Assembly (NCBI RefSeq): GCF_965638725.1
Contig: NC_134970.1
Coordinates: forward strand, 6,430,001 to 6,494,000
DNA from: Aptenodytes patagonicus
Taxonomy: Eukaryota > Chordata > Aves > Sphenisciformes > Spheniscidae
Direction: 5' to 3'
Length of the DNA stretch: 64,000 bases
The translations under genes were made by a program, and so were the position numbers. Within the stretch, counting starts at the first letter, position 1, and each line of letters begins with the position of its first letter. Below are positions 29,628 to 44,769 of the stretch, one piece after another. Below the pieces are notes generated by a model. It did not search any database, was not told where the DNA came from, and saw only the letters and a program-made list of their open reading frames with translations.

Positions 29628-32600
29628 GAAGCAGCCGTGCGGGGACATCTGAGGGCAGTGACATTTAAAAGGCGGCCTGGGGCAAGGCGCAGACACTAGA
29701 GCTCTGTCTGCTTCTGTCTAACCTGCATCGATCAAGTCCACATCTTCAACCCACACTCCTCTTTATGCAAAATTAGCCCACAGACGATGCTCGCCTGGCA
29801 CACAGCCTCCAGCCATGGCAGCAGGAAAGTGCCAAGCGCTGGCCCTGGTCAGGCAATGCCGCGGGAAGGCTTCACCTGTGGTTGTCTTGCATTTTAAGAC
29901 TTGTTTCTTGCAAGAAGGTGTTTTCGGTGGTGACTCTGCCTCTGCATGTCCCCAAACACTGTGAGGCAGAGGACCCCACAGCTCCCTGCTTCCTGCGCCA
30001 GATCCCGAAGCTGCTGTGCTTTTAGAACCGAGTCGAGAAGGGAAATCAAAGTCCTTCCCCTTTAGGAGAACAGTGGAATTACCTCAACCCTTATTAGCCA
30101 TCGGAGAAACCACAGAGAGCACCTCAGAAATATCCTGCCATGGAAAAAGCTCCAGCTGGAGCTCATTGCTCCTGGATATATATCTCTCATATCCTCCTCG
30201 TGGACTGTAAGTCCAGTTCCCTTCAGAGATCCCAAGTACAGCAGAAGATTGGGAAGAATAAATCAGGCTTTTTGTGGCTGTCATGAGCTGTGTTAGACCC
30301 AGCAGAGAACTTTGAGCAGAGCCCCCAAGGGCTTCACCCAGCCCCACCAGCACCCTCCTTCCCCTCTCTCTTAATTAACTAGCACCCCCGTACCCCAGCT
30401 AGTGACCCCCATAGCTTATGGGGCAGAAAGGCCACCTCATGCAGCCCAGGCAGGCGGAGCAGGACCGGGTGGCCCGGAGGGCAGAGCAGCCACGGACACC
30501 AGCCAGCTCCTTACCCAGTGTGGTCCCAGTGCGCAGGCAGCTGAGCCACTGGGGATGGGGTTCCCATCCCAGCTGGGAGCCTCAGTGGGGAGGGACAGGG
30601 GTGCCACAGGGCAACCGTCCCCTCGAGATGTCCCCGAAGAGGCCAGTGAAGGTGCTGGCACTACAGGGCATCCAGGGGTAAGTAAGCATGCTGCAGCTCC
30701 ATGCCCATTTGGTGATCCTGGCACCCATCCTGCTCACGACGGTCCCAACAGTGCATGCCCAGCCCTGCCTTCATCCTTGTTCCTCAGCACCAGCACCCGA
30801 TCTAGGGATGCTCAGCACTGCACTGGATGAGCAGAGAGACCGGCCAGAGGAAATACAGTGCCCCAGCACTGTTCCCCTGGTTTGGGGGATTTGAAAAAAC
30901 AGCGCAAGCTTCAAATTGAGGAACTAACACAAAATTGCTCCAGAAAGCGTGGGGAGTATTGTGGTTTGCAGTGGGGTGGCAGCTCTTCTCTGTGTCAGCA
31001 GAGCTCTCATCTGAGCATTTATTGTCACAAAAAGCAGCACTGGGCATTAGTTCAGCTCAATTTCTAACTTGGTCCCTCTTAAAATGTCAGCTCCGCGGAG
31101 CTAAGCTACTGCAGTGAGCTCTGCATCCTTGCTGGCAGCACCCAGTGCACCCTGGGCAAAGCCCCATGCTTGGCACTGAGAGCCCTGGGAGCTTGTGCCT
31201 TTGTCCCCACTGTGCTTCCCACAAGGTCCCATGGCCACACCCAGCTCATCCAAGAAGACTGCAAAGGTGGTGGCCCCAACCATGCCACCATCAAGCCTGG
31301 CCCGTGTTTCCGTCCATCACCCCCAAAGGGCATCCAAGAAGCATCCACTCCCGTTACGCCCATCGGCACAAAGCCCCTTGACACAGCACTTTGCAATCCC
31401 CCCCAGCACTTCGAGGAGCTCCTGCACACACTGAGTTGTGGCAAGTGGCCCCATGGCCAAGCACTGGCACCAGGGACGATCCCCTGAACCACCCCAGGAG
31501 GAGATGAGAGCAGGATTTGGATGATCATCACCAGGAGAGGGGGGAACCGTGTTTGCAGCTCAGCAGGCTTTTAAAGAAATTAAATGTAGGTAATTACATT
31601 TGTGCACGGCTGGCTGGAAGAGACGCAGGCATGATGGTTTCCATCCTGGTCCCTCCATTTGAGCAGTGCTCCTGTGGGCACTCAAAAACGTGGTGGCCAG
31701 GAAACCTTAAAATCCCTGGAGCAGGGATGAAGGGAAGGGTATGACCCAATGCGTTGGCAACACATCTGCTGCCTGAGATGACAATGTTGTGCGCCTTCTC
31801 TATTAAAAGCAATCAGCATGTTAAAGCTCACAAGCCGACAGGACACACATGGGGTTGGGAGTCTCTCTCCACACACAACTGAAGCACAGCAGCTGAGCCA
31901 ACATTTTCTAGAAGGTTTAGTGACCATTTTTGCAACAGCTTTACATTTTCTGGCTTCTTTACGACAGAATTTTGGACCCTGGGCATCCTACAGTGCCCTG
32001 TTCCTGCAGATGTTAGACTAAGCAGAACCCAGCTCCACCAGCACTGGCTTAGGGATGGTTCAGCCCAAAGCAGCCCGTCCCCGAGATCCACCACGTCACT
32101 GTCGCAGTGCCAGTGCTGTGCTGCTGCAATGCTGCAGTCCCTTCAGGGCAACGTAGGGGAAAAAATATAACATGTGTCAGGGGTTGGTGGGATGCTCACC
32201 CGAGCAGAAGTGGCTCCCTGCCCGACCTCCCGTGCCGTGCCCTCCTCCCACCTTCCCAAGCTCAGATGCTGCCTGCAGCCACCAGCCCACCTGAGATAAC
32301 CGTTACCTGCTGTGCCGATACAGGGGCATTCACCGAGCAATGCTCAGGACGTGTACACCTGCTAGACAGAGCTCCCTGACCTTGTCTCCACTAGGTAAAT
32401 GCACCAATTTATCTTAACCAACTTGGAAGGGGCCTGGTTTGGACAGCTGCAAGCCCTTCCCTGCAGTGATTCAAGGCCAGCTCGTCTGAAGTGATGCTTG
32501 CTGCTGGGTTTCACCTTGCTACCACCCACATTAGGACCTTCAGTCTACGCAGACAGAGCAGCAACACCTCCCTGACACAGAAATCCACCCAGTGCAGGAG

Positions 32601-35600
32601 CTCAAAAGGATTGAATTTACCTTGGACCCAGCATCCTGAAAATGGGAGGTGGGATTTTTGTGCATTGTCCTTTGCCAAGGGCACGTGGTGGACTTCAGGC
32701 TTGACTAGCCTCAGGCAAAGCATTCACGGCACCTCTGGGTATGCACGTTAACACCCACCCTGTAGATCTGCCATCATCATGGCATAGCATGAAGTGCTGT
32801 CCAAAGACCCTTTCTCCCCTCCAACATCACAACCACACCTGCCAGTCACCACGTTTCAGCTCAGCAGAGCCACCTCCACCTACTTGGACCTGCTCAGAGC
32901 TGACGCCCCAGGATAAGTCAAGGGCTGGGCTCATATCCAGCAATGCACTGTATCCTTAGAGGTGATGCAGCACACAAAACCTCTCCCAGGGTGCTCCCAC
33001 TCCAGACGTGGAGTCAACCTGAACAAGACTCATCTCTCCCTACAGCCAAAGCCACCTTCCTCCCAGGCACTGGGTCCTTGTGGCACCTTTGTAGGTCCAA
33101 ATCCTTCCACGCATGGAGTAGGCATAGATACGAGCCCACCTTGCTCCTAGGTCTCAAGGGATTTCCAAAGAGCATCAGCCAAGCCTGAGGGCTGCAAGAA
33201 GATAAGGACCAAATCTTCCAGAGATATGGAGGAATCTAGTTCCTGAGGCCCAAGAACCTAATACCCTTCCAGATTGGGTCTCACCATCTCCTCTGCCCTT
33301 TGCGAAGCATATGGCCATCCTCTAGCTGTATCTGGTCTGGGGAACATGGGACAGGACAAGACAAGAGGGTTTCTGGGTCAATCTTGGTCTCGTGAGGGGG
33401 AACAGATGGGTTTTCTGGTGGGACTGATGTTCTGAAAAGCAATTACACATGAAGACATCCCCAACAGACTATGCTGTGCTCTGGCCCAGAGCCCAAGTCA
33501 TCCTGGGTTTGGATTTTAATTAGCCCCGTTTTGGTATCTGTTCTCTACTTCCCTCCAGATAATGATTTAATTATTACAGACATGTCTTCAAATTAGCAGC
33601 TTCCTCAGTGGATTATTCAGCTGGGATCACTTCAACTACAGAGCCCATCTCACCACCATCAAAAGAGAGGCTGGAGAGAACAAAGGAAAACCAAAACCCT
33701 TCCTGGAAAGAGAAACATGCAAGCACCCAGCTCCTGAGCAGGGGCCACTGCCAAGCCGTTCTCCTACCTATATCCATGTCTCACAGCTGGTTAAGAACCT
33801 AGCTCCAAAACACACCCCAAACATCTGCATCATGCATGACCGTGGTGGCATCAAGGCTGGTCTTATCTTCCCACCATCAAGTCTTCTTACCCAGCAGGCC
33901 ACAAGTAGGTGGAGAGGCCAAGCAAGGTGAAAGGGATGCACCATGAGCTGGGACACAGAGCCACTACTGTGCGTCACCCCTAATGGGATCGCATGTTTGG
34001 GGATCCCCTAGGAGAAGGGAGCCCTTGGGGACCTGGTGACGACCCCACTCATTGCTAGACTACAAGTGCCCTTGTGCCCAGCAAGCCCCCTATGGTGGGA
34101 AGGACCCCCAAGGGAGAGGGGAAGGCAGGTGCCTGGTGGGACCAGGCAGAGAACGAGGCATGGCTCCCGATGGCAAGCCTAATCTCCTTCTCCAGCAGTA
34201 GGACTAGGCAGGGGCCATGCTGAGGTTCATCAAGGCTCCAGGCCTGAGGGACAAAAGCTGAAGAGAGGAGAGCAGAACAGGTTGCCCAAAAGAAATACCA
34301 GATGTACATGCAAAGTAAAGGACATGGCACAGTGAGGATGAAACCTTCGGAGTGCAGCTCTACAACATGACTTGGTGCCAACGAGCACTAACTCACCCGC
34401 AGAAAAGCTAAGTCCCTGGCTAAATTGCCAAGCAGACAAGTTGCTTCCCCACTGCGAGACCTGGACAGAGCATCTCCATGCTGCAGGGCTTCAGCAAACC
34501 CTCCTCCCCAGCCTGGCACGATTCCTCTCCCCAAGCTAGGCTGGGAAAGGAGGGGTACCCCATCCCTTGTTGCAACAGGCAATGAGCTCCAAGGACACAC
34601 CAAGAAGCACTTTGGTCCTTTTCCACCGATGCACTTGAACTACCAACTGTGCATTGTGCTTCTCCCAGGACCCCCAAGTTTTCCCTCACCAGTAGTGCTA
34701 CAATCCCCACGTTACTACCAGGGAACCAGATTTTGCAGCAGCCACTGGAAAAGCTCTACCGCCTCTCCCTGCTGTAGCACGGACAGCAGCGGAAAATCTC
34801 CGCTGGCTCCTCTGTCACTGCAGTTCACACTCCAACAGATTAGCTTAAACCAGCTGCAGCTCCTGCTGCTGCAGAAAGAGCCCTCGAGCACAGCCACGCG
34901 CAAGTCTGCGGCTGAACACACAGCTCAGGTCTCTTAAAACCCAGACTAACACCCCATTTGCGAGGCTAGAGCGACTCTCCTCCTCTGGTTCCCTTCCTGA
35001 ACACAAGAAAAGCAGCTGGGCAGCAAAAATAGCCAGGCAATGCAGCCTGTTATCCCACCTAATGGGCTTGGGGATACAGCCCCGGCGCCCCTTGTGCTCC
35101 CGGTGGGATCTGCAGCCCTGATCTCTGGGCAATGAGCCCCAGCCCACCGCACCACCACCAGCCCCTTGCACTGTGCCCCTCCGGGGCATTGCCTGGCTCT
35201 GCCCTCCCCACCAGCCATCACAAGCCCCTGAGCGTTTCAAGCTCTCCACCCCATCGGATTTGCTAAGAGAGACCAACATGTTCGAGAGCAGGCCGGGGGA
35301 GAGAAAAGGCCATGATGACACAAGCCCTTTAGTTTCATTTCCTTAAAAAAACAGGCTAAAGAAGATGGGAGTGGAAGCGACACACATGAGGAAGAGAGAA
35401 GGATTTTCATTAACCTGATCAAACCTCCTGGAATATGATAACAGAGGCAATAACAGACACCTCCCCTCTGGCTGAGGACAAAGAAAGGCTTCCTAGTTAT
35501 GAAGAAGAGGAAGAAAATTGGAGTAGAAGAAAGGAAATTACTCAAAAATGGCTGAAATGTCAGATGTTTTTAAAAAGCCTTCACCTAGAGAGAAGTAACG

Positions 35601-38600
35601 ACTGATGAGAACAGGGATATGATGGGGGAAGCTGAACAGCTGGAGAACAAGCTGGATGGGGAGCAAGCACCTGAGAACAGCTCCGCTCACCCCCAAAAGC
35701 CACCGTGGTGACTACAGCGGCGGGCTGACTTCTGGAGATGTGCCTGGGACGACCTGTGAGAGATTTGGGGTGCTGAGAGGCCGTGCCAGCAAAGAGGGCG
35801 ACAGCAGCTGCAGGAGATGGCAGCCTCAGGTTAGCCTCACCCCACTGCAGACCAGTGAGTCCCCTATGAGCCGCAGTTAAATGCTTCCATATTTTGAAGC
35901 ATCCTTTACAGAGGCCCTCATCCTGCTCTCCTGCCACCCCCGGGCCATGTTGCTGCTGTACCACGTCACAGGGTCCCTGCTCTGACTGCTCGAGGAGAGG
36001 AGCATGGATGCTACCTTGCCTTCCCAGGGTACTTGCAGCGCCATCAGCACAGCCGGGAACCTAGCTGCCAGAATCCCAAGCAGAAAAGCAAACTGAGCAG
36101 TCCCTCCAGCATCCCTGTGAGCATCACCCTGTGAGAGGACACCCACGCCTCCGACCCCCCCTGGGACCGTCCCACCTTCAGAGGAGCTGAGCCGGAGCAT
36201 CTGCAGCCAAGGGCCAAGCAGAGCCCACATTAGGCAAGCATGGCCTCGCACAGCCCCGGCTTTTTCAGGCTGCCACGGTGACGGCTGGGGAGAGGAATGT
36301 CTGGGCTATACCAGTGTCATGCAGCATTGCAGGCTCGCTGGCTCCCGCTCCAGAGCAAAAGCAGCTCCATCCCATCCCGGGAGGTTGAGCTGAAGTCACA
36401 CTGCTCTTGCTCTTCCAGTGCTGATACAAAGCCCCTTTCCTGCTCCCAGAGTGGAGACGAGCTGGCCTTCCCCAGCTGATCTGCCTCTCAGGCATCTCAC
36501 AAGCAGCGGCGCGAGGAGTTTTGCAGGCAGGAGCGACTCAAATTCCCCGCAGCACCCTTCCCTCTTGGCATCTCTCTCCACCGCTTCCCCAGCCGTCCGT
36601 GAGCTGCATTTGCAGATAACACTCCCCTGAACACCCCCAGCAGAGACCCCAATATGCACGTACCCAGCTCCCACCCCAGCTATCCACGGAGGCAGACACA
36701 CGCATCCCGAGCCTTGCTTTGGCTCCACATTAATATGCACGCAATATGGCCAGAGTTGCTCTGAATCTGACAATATTCGCTTTTTGGAAAACAACAAGAA
36801 GCGAGAGCCAAACCCCACGCGTCTCCCTGCAGGAGCAAGGTCGAGACCAGCAGGGAGCTGGGAGCTGCGACTGCGCAGAGGCTGGACTCTTTTGAACCGG
36901 ACCATCATCTTCGGAGGAAGATACGGAGGCAATAAAGCCTTCACAGCAGCCACCATCGCCTTCTCCTTAGCAGCATCCTCCTACCACCACCAGTCCAGAC
37001 CAGCTCTCCCCAGCCAGCCTGCTCTGGTTACTGGTGTTATTAGCACCCGTCCTGTGCCCATGAGTCCACACAGATTTATGAAAGCTTTGGGTACCACCAA
37101 GTGCCCTTGGCAGCTGCCTCAGAGCACATCAGCCTCAATCCAAGCCAACGGAGACGGACAGAGGCAAAAGGAGACCATGAAGGTCCCAGCTGCCCCAGAG
37201 ACTGGTTAACCTGCATGCTCATAAGCAGCTCTGGATCATTTGGGGATAAGCCCTGCAAAATCTCACGCTTTTGGGACAACAGGGTCAGGCAAACCTCCAG
37301 CTCGCCAGCGACTACGCGGGAGCTGACCCACGGTCACTCTCCTTGTGTACACACCCGCACTGAAGGAAGGAGGGGGGAAAAAAGCTCAGGGTGAAGGCAG
37401 CAGCATGGGAAGATCCTTCTGCTTCCTTCTCTGCAACAGGTTTTTGGCATTTCGAGGCACACCAGGTCAGCCCATGTGGAGCTAAGAGTCCTTGGAAGGA
37501 GAAAGTGCAGGCACTGAGTCACAGAGGACCTGCCGCATCTTGGTCTGGCAGACCAGGGGGCTCTTCCTGATGGGTGACTACACTTGTCCCCACCCCGGGG
37601 CAGTGGCAGCACCTCCCTGGCATCTCCAGTGGTTGGATTTCCTCCTACTTGCAGTGGAGAGAGGAGGAAACCAAGCGGCCAGCGTCTGCCAGCTACGTGG
37701 GGTTGGTGGCTGGTTTCCTCACCTTTTCAGCCTCCAAAATATACTTTTTTTTTTTTTTTGCAAGACTGGGCAAATTATCAATGCTTGCGTCCATGGCTTG
37801 ACCATCTTACAGCAGGGTGTAGGACTCCTAGCTAACAGCCAACCCCGTTAGCTGTGTGTGCCTCGAGCCTGTGCTCACCCACTGCTCCAGGCCGCATTTA
37901 CAGCTCAGAAAAACTCCCCCAGCAGCGTAAGGGTTTATCACATGGAGATGGAGAGAGGAAAATCAAATACCTTCAATCCAAAGTCTCCTAAAGAAACACG
38001 TCCATTTAAAGCATCACTCATGTTTTATAGCCTCAGCACCTCCGAGCTGTGCTAAACTTCAGTTTTCACATCCATCGCATCCAGCACTGCTCCAAAATCC
38101 CCCAGTCAATGCCACAAAGCCAGTAAGCCAGTTTGCCTCTTCACCCCAAGATCACAGCAGGTGACATTAGCCCTTGGCTTCATTTGTAGAGCAACCGATA
38201 AGCTCTCCCTGCCCTGCCAGCAAGCCAGTAAGGTTGAGAAGCTGAAACCTGCTGGAGAAAAAAGCCTGCTTGCTTCTGAGTTACACACCGGTCTGCCAAG
38301 TGCCCTGTATGAACTGAAAACACCAGCGTGCCCTCTGCATTCACCCAGTAAAGAGAGACCCAGCTGCTCAAACCAAAGCAGTCAGTCCCCTTCCCTGTAT
38401 TCCATCTCAAAGCCAGACGTGTAAATGTAAATTATATATTTACTGCAGAGAGGATGGAATAGACACCTGGGACACACACGGAGGGTTAACAGGGATGAAG
38501 CGCAGTACACTGTGTTTTCGACAGCTCCTAAAACATGCAGCTATTTGGACACAAAAGCATCCTCGTGGGTTACACAGGCCTGACAGGCTATTCACCTCCG

Positions 38601-40216
38601 CTCTCCTCGCCACAGGGACAGCTCAGGGGCTTGGAGGACTCCTGTGATGGGCTGGAAGGGATTTTGGAAGTGCCTTTCCCATGCCCTGTCCTGAGACGGG
38701 AACAGCCCTCGCTGGCCACTGCCAGCACGCCTGGCCAGCCCTTCCCCGGGAAGGTCACCAGCAATCACGGCATTTTCTTCGGCGGCCGCTGAAGGTCCAT
38801 CTCTTTGGTGAAAGGATGAGTTTGGGGGGGTATTTTTGCTTGATATAACTCATCAGGGATGAGTTTCCCCTCCTGGACCCTGCTTCCCTGAACGCCACTG
38901 CACCCTCACAGCATTAACACACTCATTAACACCCTCACAGATTAACACACCTCACAGCACGGAGAGTAAAATAAATGTTCGTTTACACCAAAGATCGACA
39001 CAGCCGCTGCATTACTTAAAGACCAGATCTCAAGAGCAGAATTTCACCCTTTGTAGCGTAACAGATGTCCTGCACTGAGCCATGCAGCAATATTTAAATA
39101 AAAAATGGTGGCTGTACAATAGCCAAGTCATTTGAGAATTAAAGCGCTGGTATTTTTAGGCAGCGGGAGTACGTGTGGGAGAGATCTCAAAGTGCAGGCT
39201 GATGCCATTTGCTGCAGGGCAGTTAGAATTAGATTTATTGACGACGTGTGATTTGAAAGCGACACCAGCACTCATGAAGAGCCATGCAGTGATCAGCAAT
39301 GCTGGGGCTTATTTCAGCTTCATTTTAAGTGGCAAAATTTCTTTATATACGTGTAAACACAAAGGACATACAGAACGAAAGACATTTCTGCTTGCAGAGA
39401 TGCTCTGATTACCATCTCCAAAAATGGCCACTGCAAAAGTCTTGCAACTAAATTAACTAGAAGCAGATCATCAAAAGGGGAAAAAATGCTCTTTTTTTAA
39501 TATGGCAGCCCCAAAGTGTTGGCAATAATCAAGTGATTATCATCCAGGTTTTGATGCTGGGGAGGAGGAAAGAGAAGTCTTCCCTCTCCATCAAACATTA
39601 GCTGCTCTCTGGGTGGCACATCTGGATATCAGACAGGTAACAGCAGCAAAGCAAACCCTTCCTGGATCTGGGCTCAAAGGAAAGACAGCTCAGATCAGGA
39701 GAGATGAGCCTTCTGGCTCCAATTAAACACTTAATGGGTTAAAATGAGTTAAGCCATGTTATTCTGCACATGGTGACTGGAGAGCCCAAGCCCCCGGAAG
39801 GGTTGGGAGACACCCAGGGAGGTGTCTCTCCGAGGGATGTTGGCAGTGACCTTAGACTCCGCTCCGTTCCGTGTCCCAGTGAAGCTCGTGGGCACCTGCC
39901 TCCAGGTGCTGCGATGCTGGTGAGGAGCGAGGACAGCAACTCTTAGCAGGCAGATGGGAATCTCCAGGACTTCCCACCCATCCACTCTCTAGGCACAGGT
40001 TTTCCAAGCGGCAAAGCAGCAGCCAGCAATTGGTTTGCTCAACACCTCCATGGGTCCTTTAGGGGCTTGGGTTCGCAGCTCCCCTGCCCCCGCAAAGCCT
40101 CCTGCAATCCTCCCCAGCCTGCCTTAGCCCAAATGCCCAGCTCGCTTTTGCTATGCAGACTCGGCCCTGCCTGCCTCCTTGCTGCAGGAGATGTGGGGAT
40201 CAGGTCCCCCTTCGCC

Positions 40217-40257
40217 CATGGTCGCAGTGCATCCATGGTCGCAGTGCATCCATGGTT
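40217..40257. repeat. 17-bp direct tandem repeat
   Basis: Two perfect copies of CATGGTCGCAGTGCATC and a partial third lie head to tail. The repeat sits in a GC-rich part of the PPFIA4 first intron. No function is suggested. Confidence 0.8.
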
Positions 40258-43200
40258 GGACATCGCCACCACTGATGCCCCCAGCCCCGCAGCAACTATG
40301 AGGGTGGCACGGGGACAGGATCTCTGCTGCAACCGGCACCTCTGCAGGGGGATGCAGCCGACAGCGACACCATCCTCAGCCAGGGTGGGAAACACATTAC
40401 TGGCACAATGGGATGGCCAAGGCACCGGCAGCGCCACATCCTAGTGATGCCCACCCTGGCTGACCCCCGCTAGCCTTGGCCAGAAAGCAGCCGCAGCGAC
40501 ACTGGGAAGCCCCACGGAAACAATCTCTCGTGCAGACACAGGAGAAAAGTAGGATCTGGCCGTGCCACCCTCACACTTCATTCCCACCACCCCTTCCCGA
40601 GAGCAGGCAGCTCAGCTTCGCAGCATGCCAGCGAAAGCAAACACAGGGAGAAGATATTCAGCAGCACCACAGCTACCTCATCCTGCAGAGAAACTGGCAA
40701 AGGCACCGTGGTGCTTCCCGAGCCTCGAAATGATGCCGTGCCCAAACGAGCCTTGAAATGCTGCCCTGCACTCCCTAAACCCAGGTCTCATCCAGGGAGA
40801 CCCATAATCTAGCTGGGTGCTCCCTTGAATGGAGCAGGAATTTCAAGGCACAGTGCTTTCCACCACCCCAGGGACACAGGGCTCAGGTCTGTCCCCCAAG
40901 GACCAAGGACAGGAGGGCGCAGAGCCCGTATCCCCTGGCTGTGGGGCTCTGGCCTGATTTGAGCTCCTCGAGTGGGCTCACAGGACAGTGAGCCATCAAG
41001 GTGCTTTATGAGAGCTCGCTCCCCCAAACGAGAACATCATCTTGCAACCTCGCCCAAAGAAATCACACTCGCACAAGGTACTTGTGCGTTATGTGGGACA
41101 GTTTGGGACCAGAATAACTTCCTTTCCTGGCTGATCAGCCACAGCCAAAAATAACCTCTGGACCTTTTTTGACTCCTTGCTGCAAAACAGTTTGGGGGGG
41201 ATGCTAGAAAGAGGCCAAGATTTAGTTAGTACAGCTGCCAGGCACTGAATTACAGGGCAGATTAACTGGATTACTGAGGCTGTAAACTTTGTACAAACCC
41301 ATCTTTCCCCTCACTGTCTGCAGCCCCTGGCACCATGAATTTCTGCATGGGGAATAGTTGTAGGCACCACCACCAAGACTATTTAATTCATGATTAAGAG
41401 CTTGAGATCAGGTTTATGACACCTGTGTTAATGCCACAGCAAGGCTTGGGAACACCCTTCCCGATTTTGGAAGCCAGAAAGGCCAGGCTTTGGCAGGAGA
41501 GGATCCGTTTGAGGATGCACTGCAGTAACGAGACTCCCAGAAAGGTGAGCATTGGGCTGGCAGCGCGGCCGAACATCCCCCTTTCCCCAGGCTCCGGCCA
41601 TCCAATGTGCAGCCCAGCTCCTACCTCTTGGCTATCGAACCCCGCAGGGCACCACGCGGCCGCCAGCCCCGCAGCAGCGCGTTTCTTCTGTCCCAGCACA
41701 TTAGCTGCATCGCGAACGATGCTATCCGGGGAGGTAAAACCCATCTGTAATTATGGAGAAAATTCATTTCTACCAAGAAAGGGTGGAAATGAGAGCTTTA
41801 AATCAATGCGCCTGGTGGATGGGCAGCGATTTTGGGAGGGGGTCCCTTCCCCTGCTGTGCCATCCTGCCCTGGCGATGGATCCTCTCCCTTCCGGGAGGC
41901 TGGATGGAGAGTCCAGGTGGGAAGAGCATCCTTCCCTGCTGCACGTGCCCGCAGCACAGCACTCGCTATTTAAAGACATTGGCCGCACGCTGTCAACGTC
42001 TCACCTCCCCACGGAGGAGCTGGACCCATGCCCCGGCGTTTCCTGGCGTGGCACTGCCTTCACGACCCACCAGCATGCAGCGGCAGGGGCTCGGCATAGC
42101 TGATGATGGCTCAGAGGCTGCAGGGGAGAGAGGCATCATGCAGCAGAAAACCCTGGGAACTGCCCTCTCCTGGAAATCGGTTGCAATGGACAGGAGGATG
42201 GGGGAAATGAGCTCTCATCTGCCACTTGCTTTCTTCCTTTTATTTTTTTTTTTTTTGATGCAATTAAAGGCAGCCACCCAGCCGGTACCTCCTCGCGCTT
42301 GCTAAGAGAAGCGTGGCAGAAACTGAAAACCGGGAGCTGAAAAAAAAAAAAAAAATTCTGCATTTCAGATAAATTCCAGCCTTGTCAGTCCTGCAGGATT
42401 ACAGCGCTGGAGACAGCGACCCATGAGCTGATTTAAAACATCAGAGTGGAGATTCAGGAAAGGAAGGGCAACTTGGAGGACACAGGGTCAGTCCCCTCCT
42501 GGCCAGTGACTTTTGGCCCTGTCTTCTGAAGAAGGTTTGGCATCCAGCTCCAAGATCCCTCCACCTCCCCGCTGTGGGATGGAAATCGCTGCACTGCCAG
42601 CGCTGCACAGGGGCTGAGGAGCAGGCAGGGCTGCTCCATGCACGGCTTTGCACAAAAATGAGAGATGAACACCTGCTTCATTCCTTAGGGCATCCTCACC
42701 GTGCAAATTAAATGGAAGGCTTTACGATGTCCCCACAAGGACTTTAACCTGCTTGACCACAGCACAAACAGAAGTAAAATCCAATTATATCAGCGCAACT
42801 TTTTTTAGCAAAGAGCCTTGAATCATTTTTCACTACTTCTGCTCCAGATGGGCCCAAATGCAGACCTGTCCCCCAACGCTGCAGTTGTTTCATGTGATAT
42901 TTTCCCTTCCTCCCTCCCAAATGCCAATTCGTGTGAGCACACCCACACGTGCACCCACCTCCAAGCCTTTCGGCATCGTTTGCTCACAGAGAAGCCCTTT
43001 AAGCGCTGAAAACTCCCAACCACATCCCTCAGGAGCCTAGCCAGGGCTTGGACCCACCTGCGGACCCACGCCAGAGCCCTCACCCTCGGTCAGGACCCTC
43101 ACTCCCACACTTGGCGCTTGGCATTTCACAGAAAGCATTTGTAAAGTGCGGGGTTGTTATTGCATTTAACACCTCTCTGGGAAGAAAGCTGAGCAATGGA

Positions 43201-44769
43201 TCCAATATCCTTCCCCTCCAGTTAACAGCCCGGAGCCCTCCCAGCTCATTTTTGGGAGCCATCTGGGAAACCTCAGACTCACCAAAGCATTCTTTAGGAG
43301 GAAATTAATTGTAAAATAAGGTTTCAAGGTTTGCTAAAGAATCCAGTATCTTTCTGCTTTGCTGGAAAACATGAAATGGCACTGCCCAGGCAGTGGACAG
43401 ACACTCATGCCAAAGTTGCTCCCTGTCCCCAGAGAGTGGAGACCTCCAGAAGCATTTCCAGTTGGGTCCCAGTTTGGGTTCAGCACCCTCTGAGGCTCCA
43501 GGGCTGTCTCCCCAAGCTTCAGTGCAAACTCCCACCTCCAACACGGTGTCAGGCTCTTTCCCAGCACTGACTCACAGCCACGATCTCCCCACCCAGCACA
43601 CCACGACCCCACCACCCACCCAGCTCGCACTCACTCAGCCCCCTCCTCCTCACACCACCATCCTGGTCCCTGTCCCTATTCCCCTGCACTCCAGCAGGAG
43701 CTGCCTGAAAGGGCAAGGCTTGCAAAAAGGGCCCTCAAAAGATACAGACAAGGAGGTTTTCAGGGTGGATTTTACTCCCAGCACCTTCTGAGACAATTGA
43801 GACAGGCAGGAACCCACATCTCCAGCAAGTTCAATCCCCCAGCATCTGCACTTCAACTGCTGGCAAGTGCCGAGGCACAGCTGGACCAAGCCACCGGTGC
43901 AGAGGAAGACCCGGTCACCCTTGCCACGAAGCCAGAAAGCTGCATGGAGACAGATGAGTCGTTTAATCCCAGATCTGCCAAGCCACAGCTGAGCTGGCCA
44001 CCCCGGAAAGCCAGATCCATCCATCAGTCCCACCACCGGTTTAGGGGCTCCCCCCTACCCTCCAGCCAGTGACACAGGTCCTGGACAACCTCCGGTCTGC
44101 CTCCGGGAAAAGAGATGCAGGAGCAAGCACCAAAGCAGGGAAGTCATCCGTGCACCTGAGCACCTCCAGATGCTGGGGGGACAGCTGGGGAAGTCCCCAG
44201 AGATCAATCCCATTTCCCAACTAGCACCGTCCTGAGACGCAGGGAGCAGCACATCGTGGCATCCCCAAGAGCACAGATACCTGAGACTCCCAGACCATCA
44301 GAGCTACGAAGACACCAACTTTCCACCTTGTCTAAAGCCCGGGCAGCACCGCAACCAAGAAACTCCCGAACCACACAGCATGTTCATCCAGGTACCAAAC
44401 TGCAGCTCACACCTTGCCTCTGCACCAGCTCGTGCTTGCAAAGTGGCGCAGTGGTGTCAAACCTACCAGGAGAACCTCATTCCAGCGTATGAGCAGATGG
44501 TGGCAAACGAGCTTAAATGAACACTTTGCCAACCCTGACTTGGCCAAAACCAGGGCGTCCCCAGAAGGTTTTACACAGCTTTAACAAAACCCAGCTTCCT
44601 AAGCCAATTGCTGTTATAATGATGCAATTTAGGGGATAAACAAGCCCTTAAAGGCAGGAGAAAATCATGGTGTCTGGAGGCAGCTTGCCACGGCTGTGAC
44701 GAGGTGGCACCAGCCAACAGAGGATGGCAACCGGTGTGAGCACAGCTGGAGCTAGCCAAGCTGGCCGGA

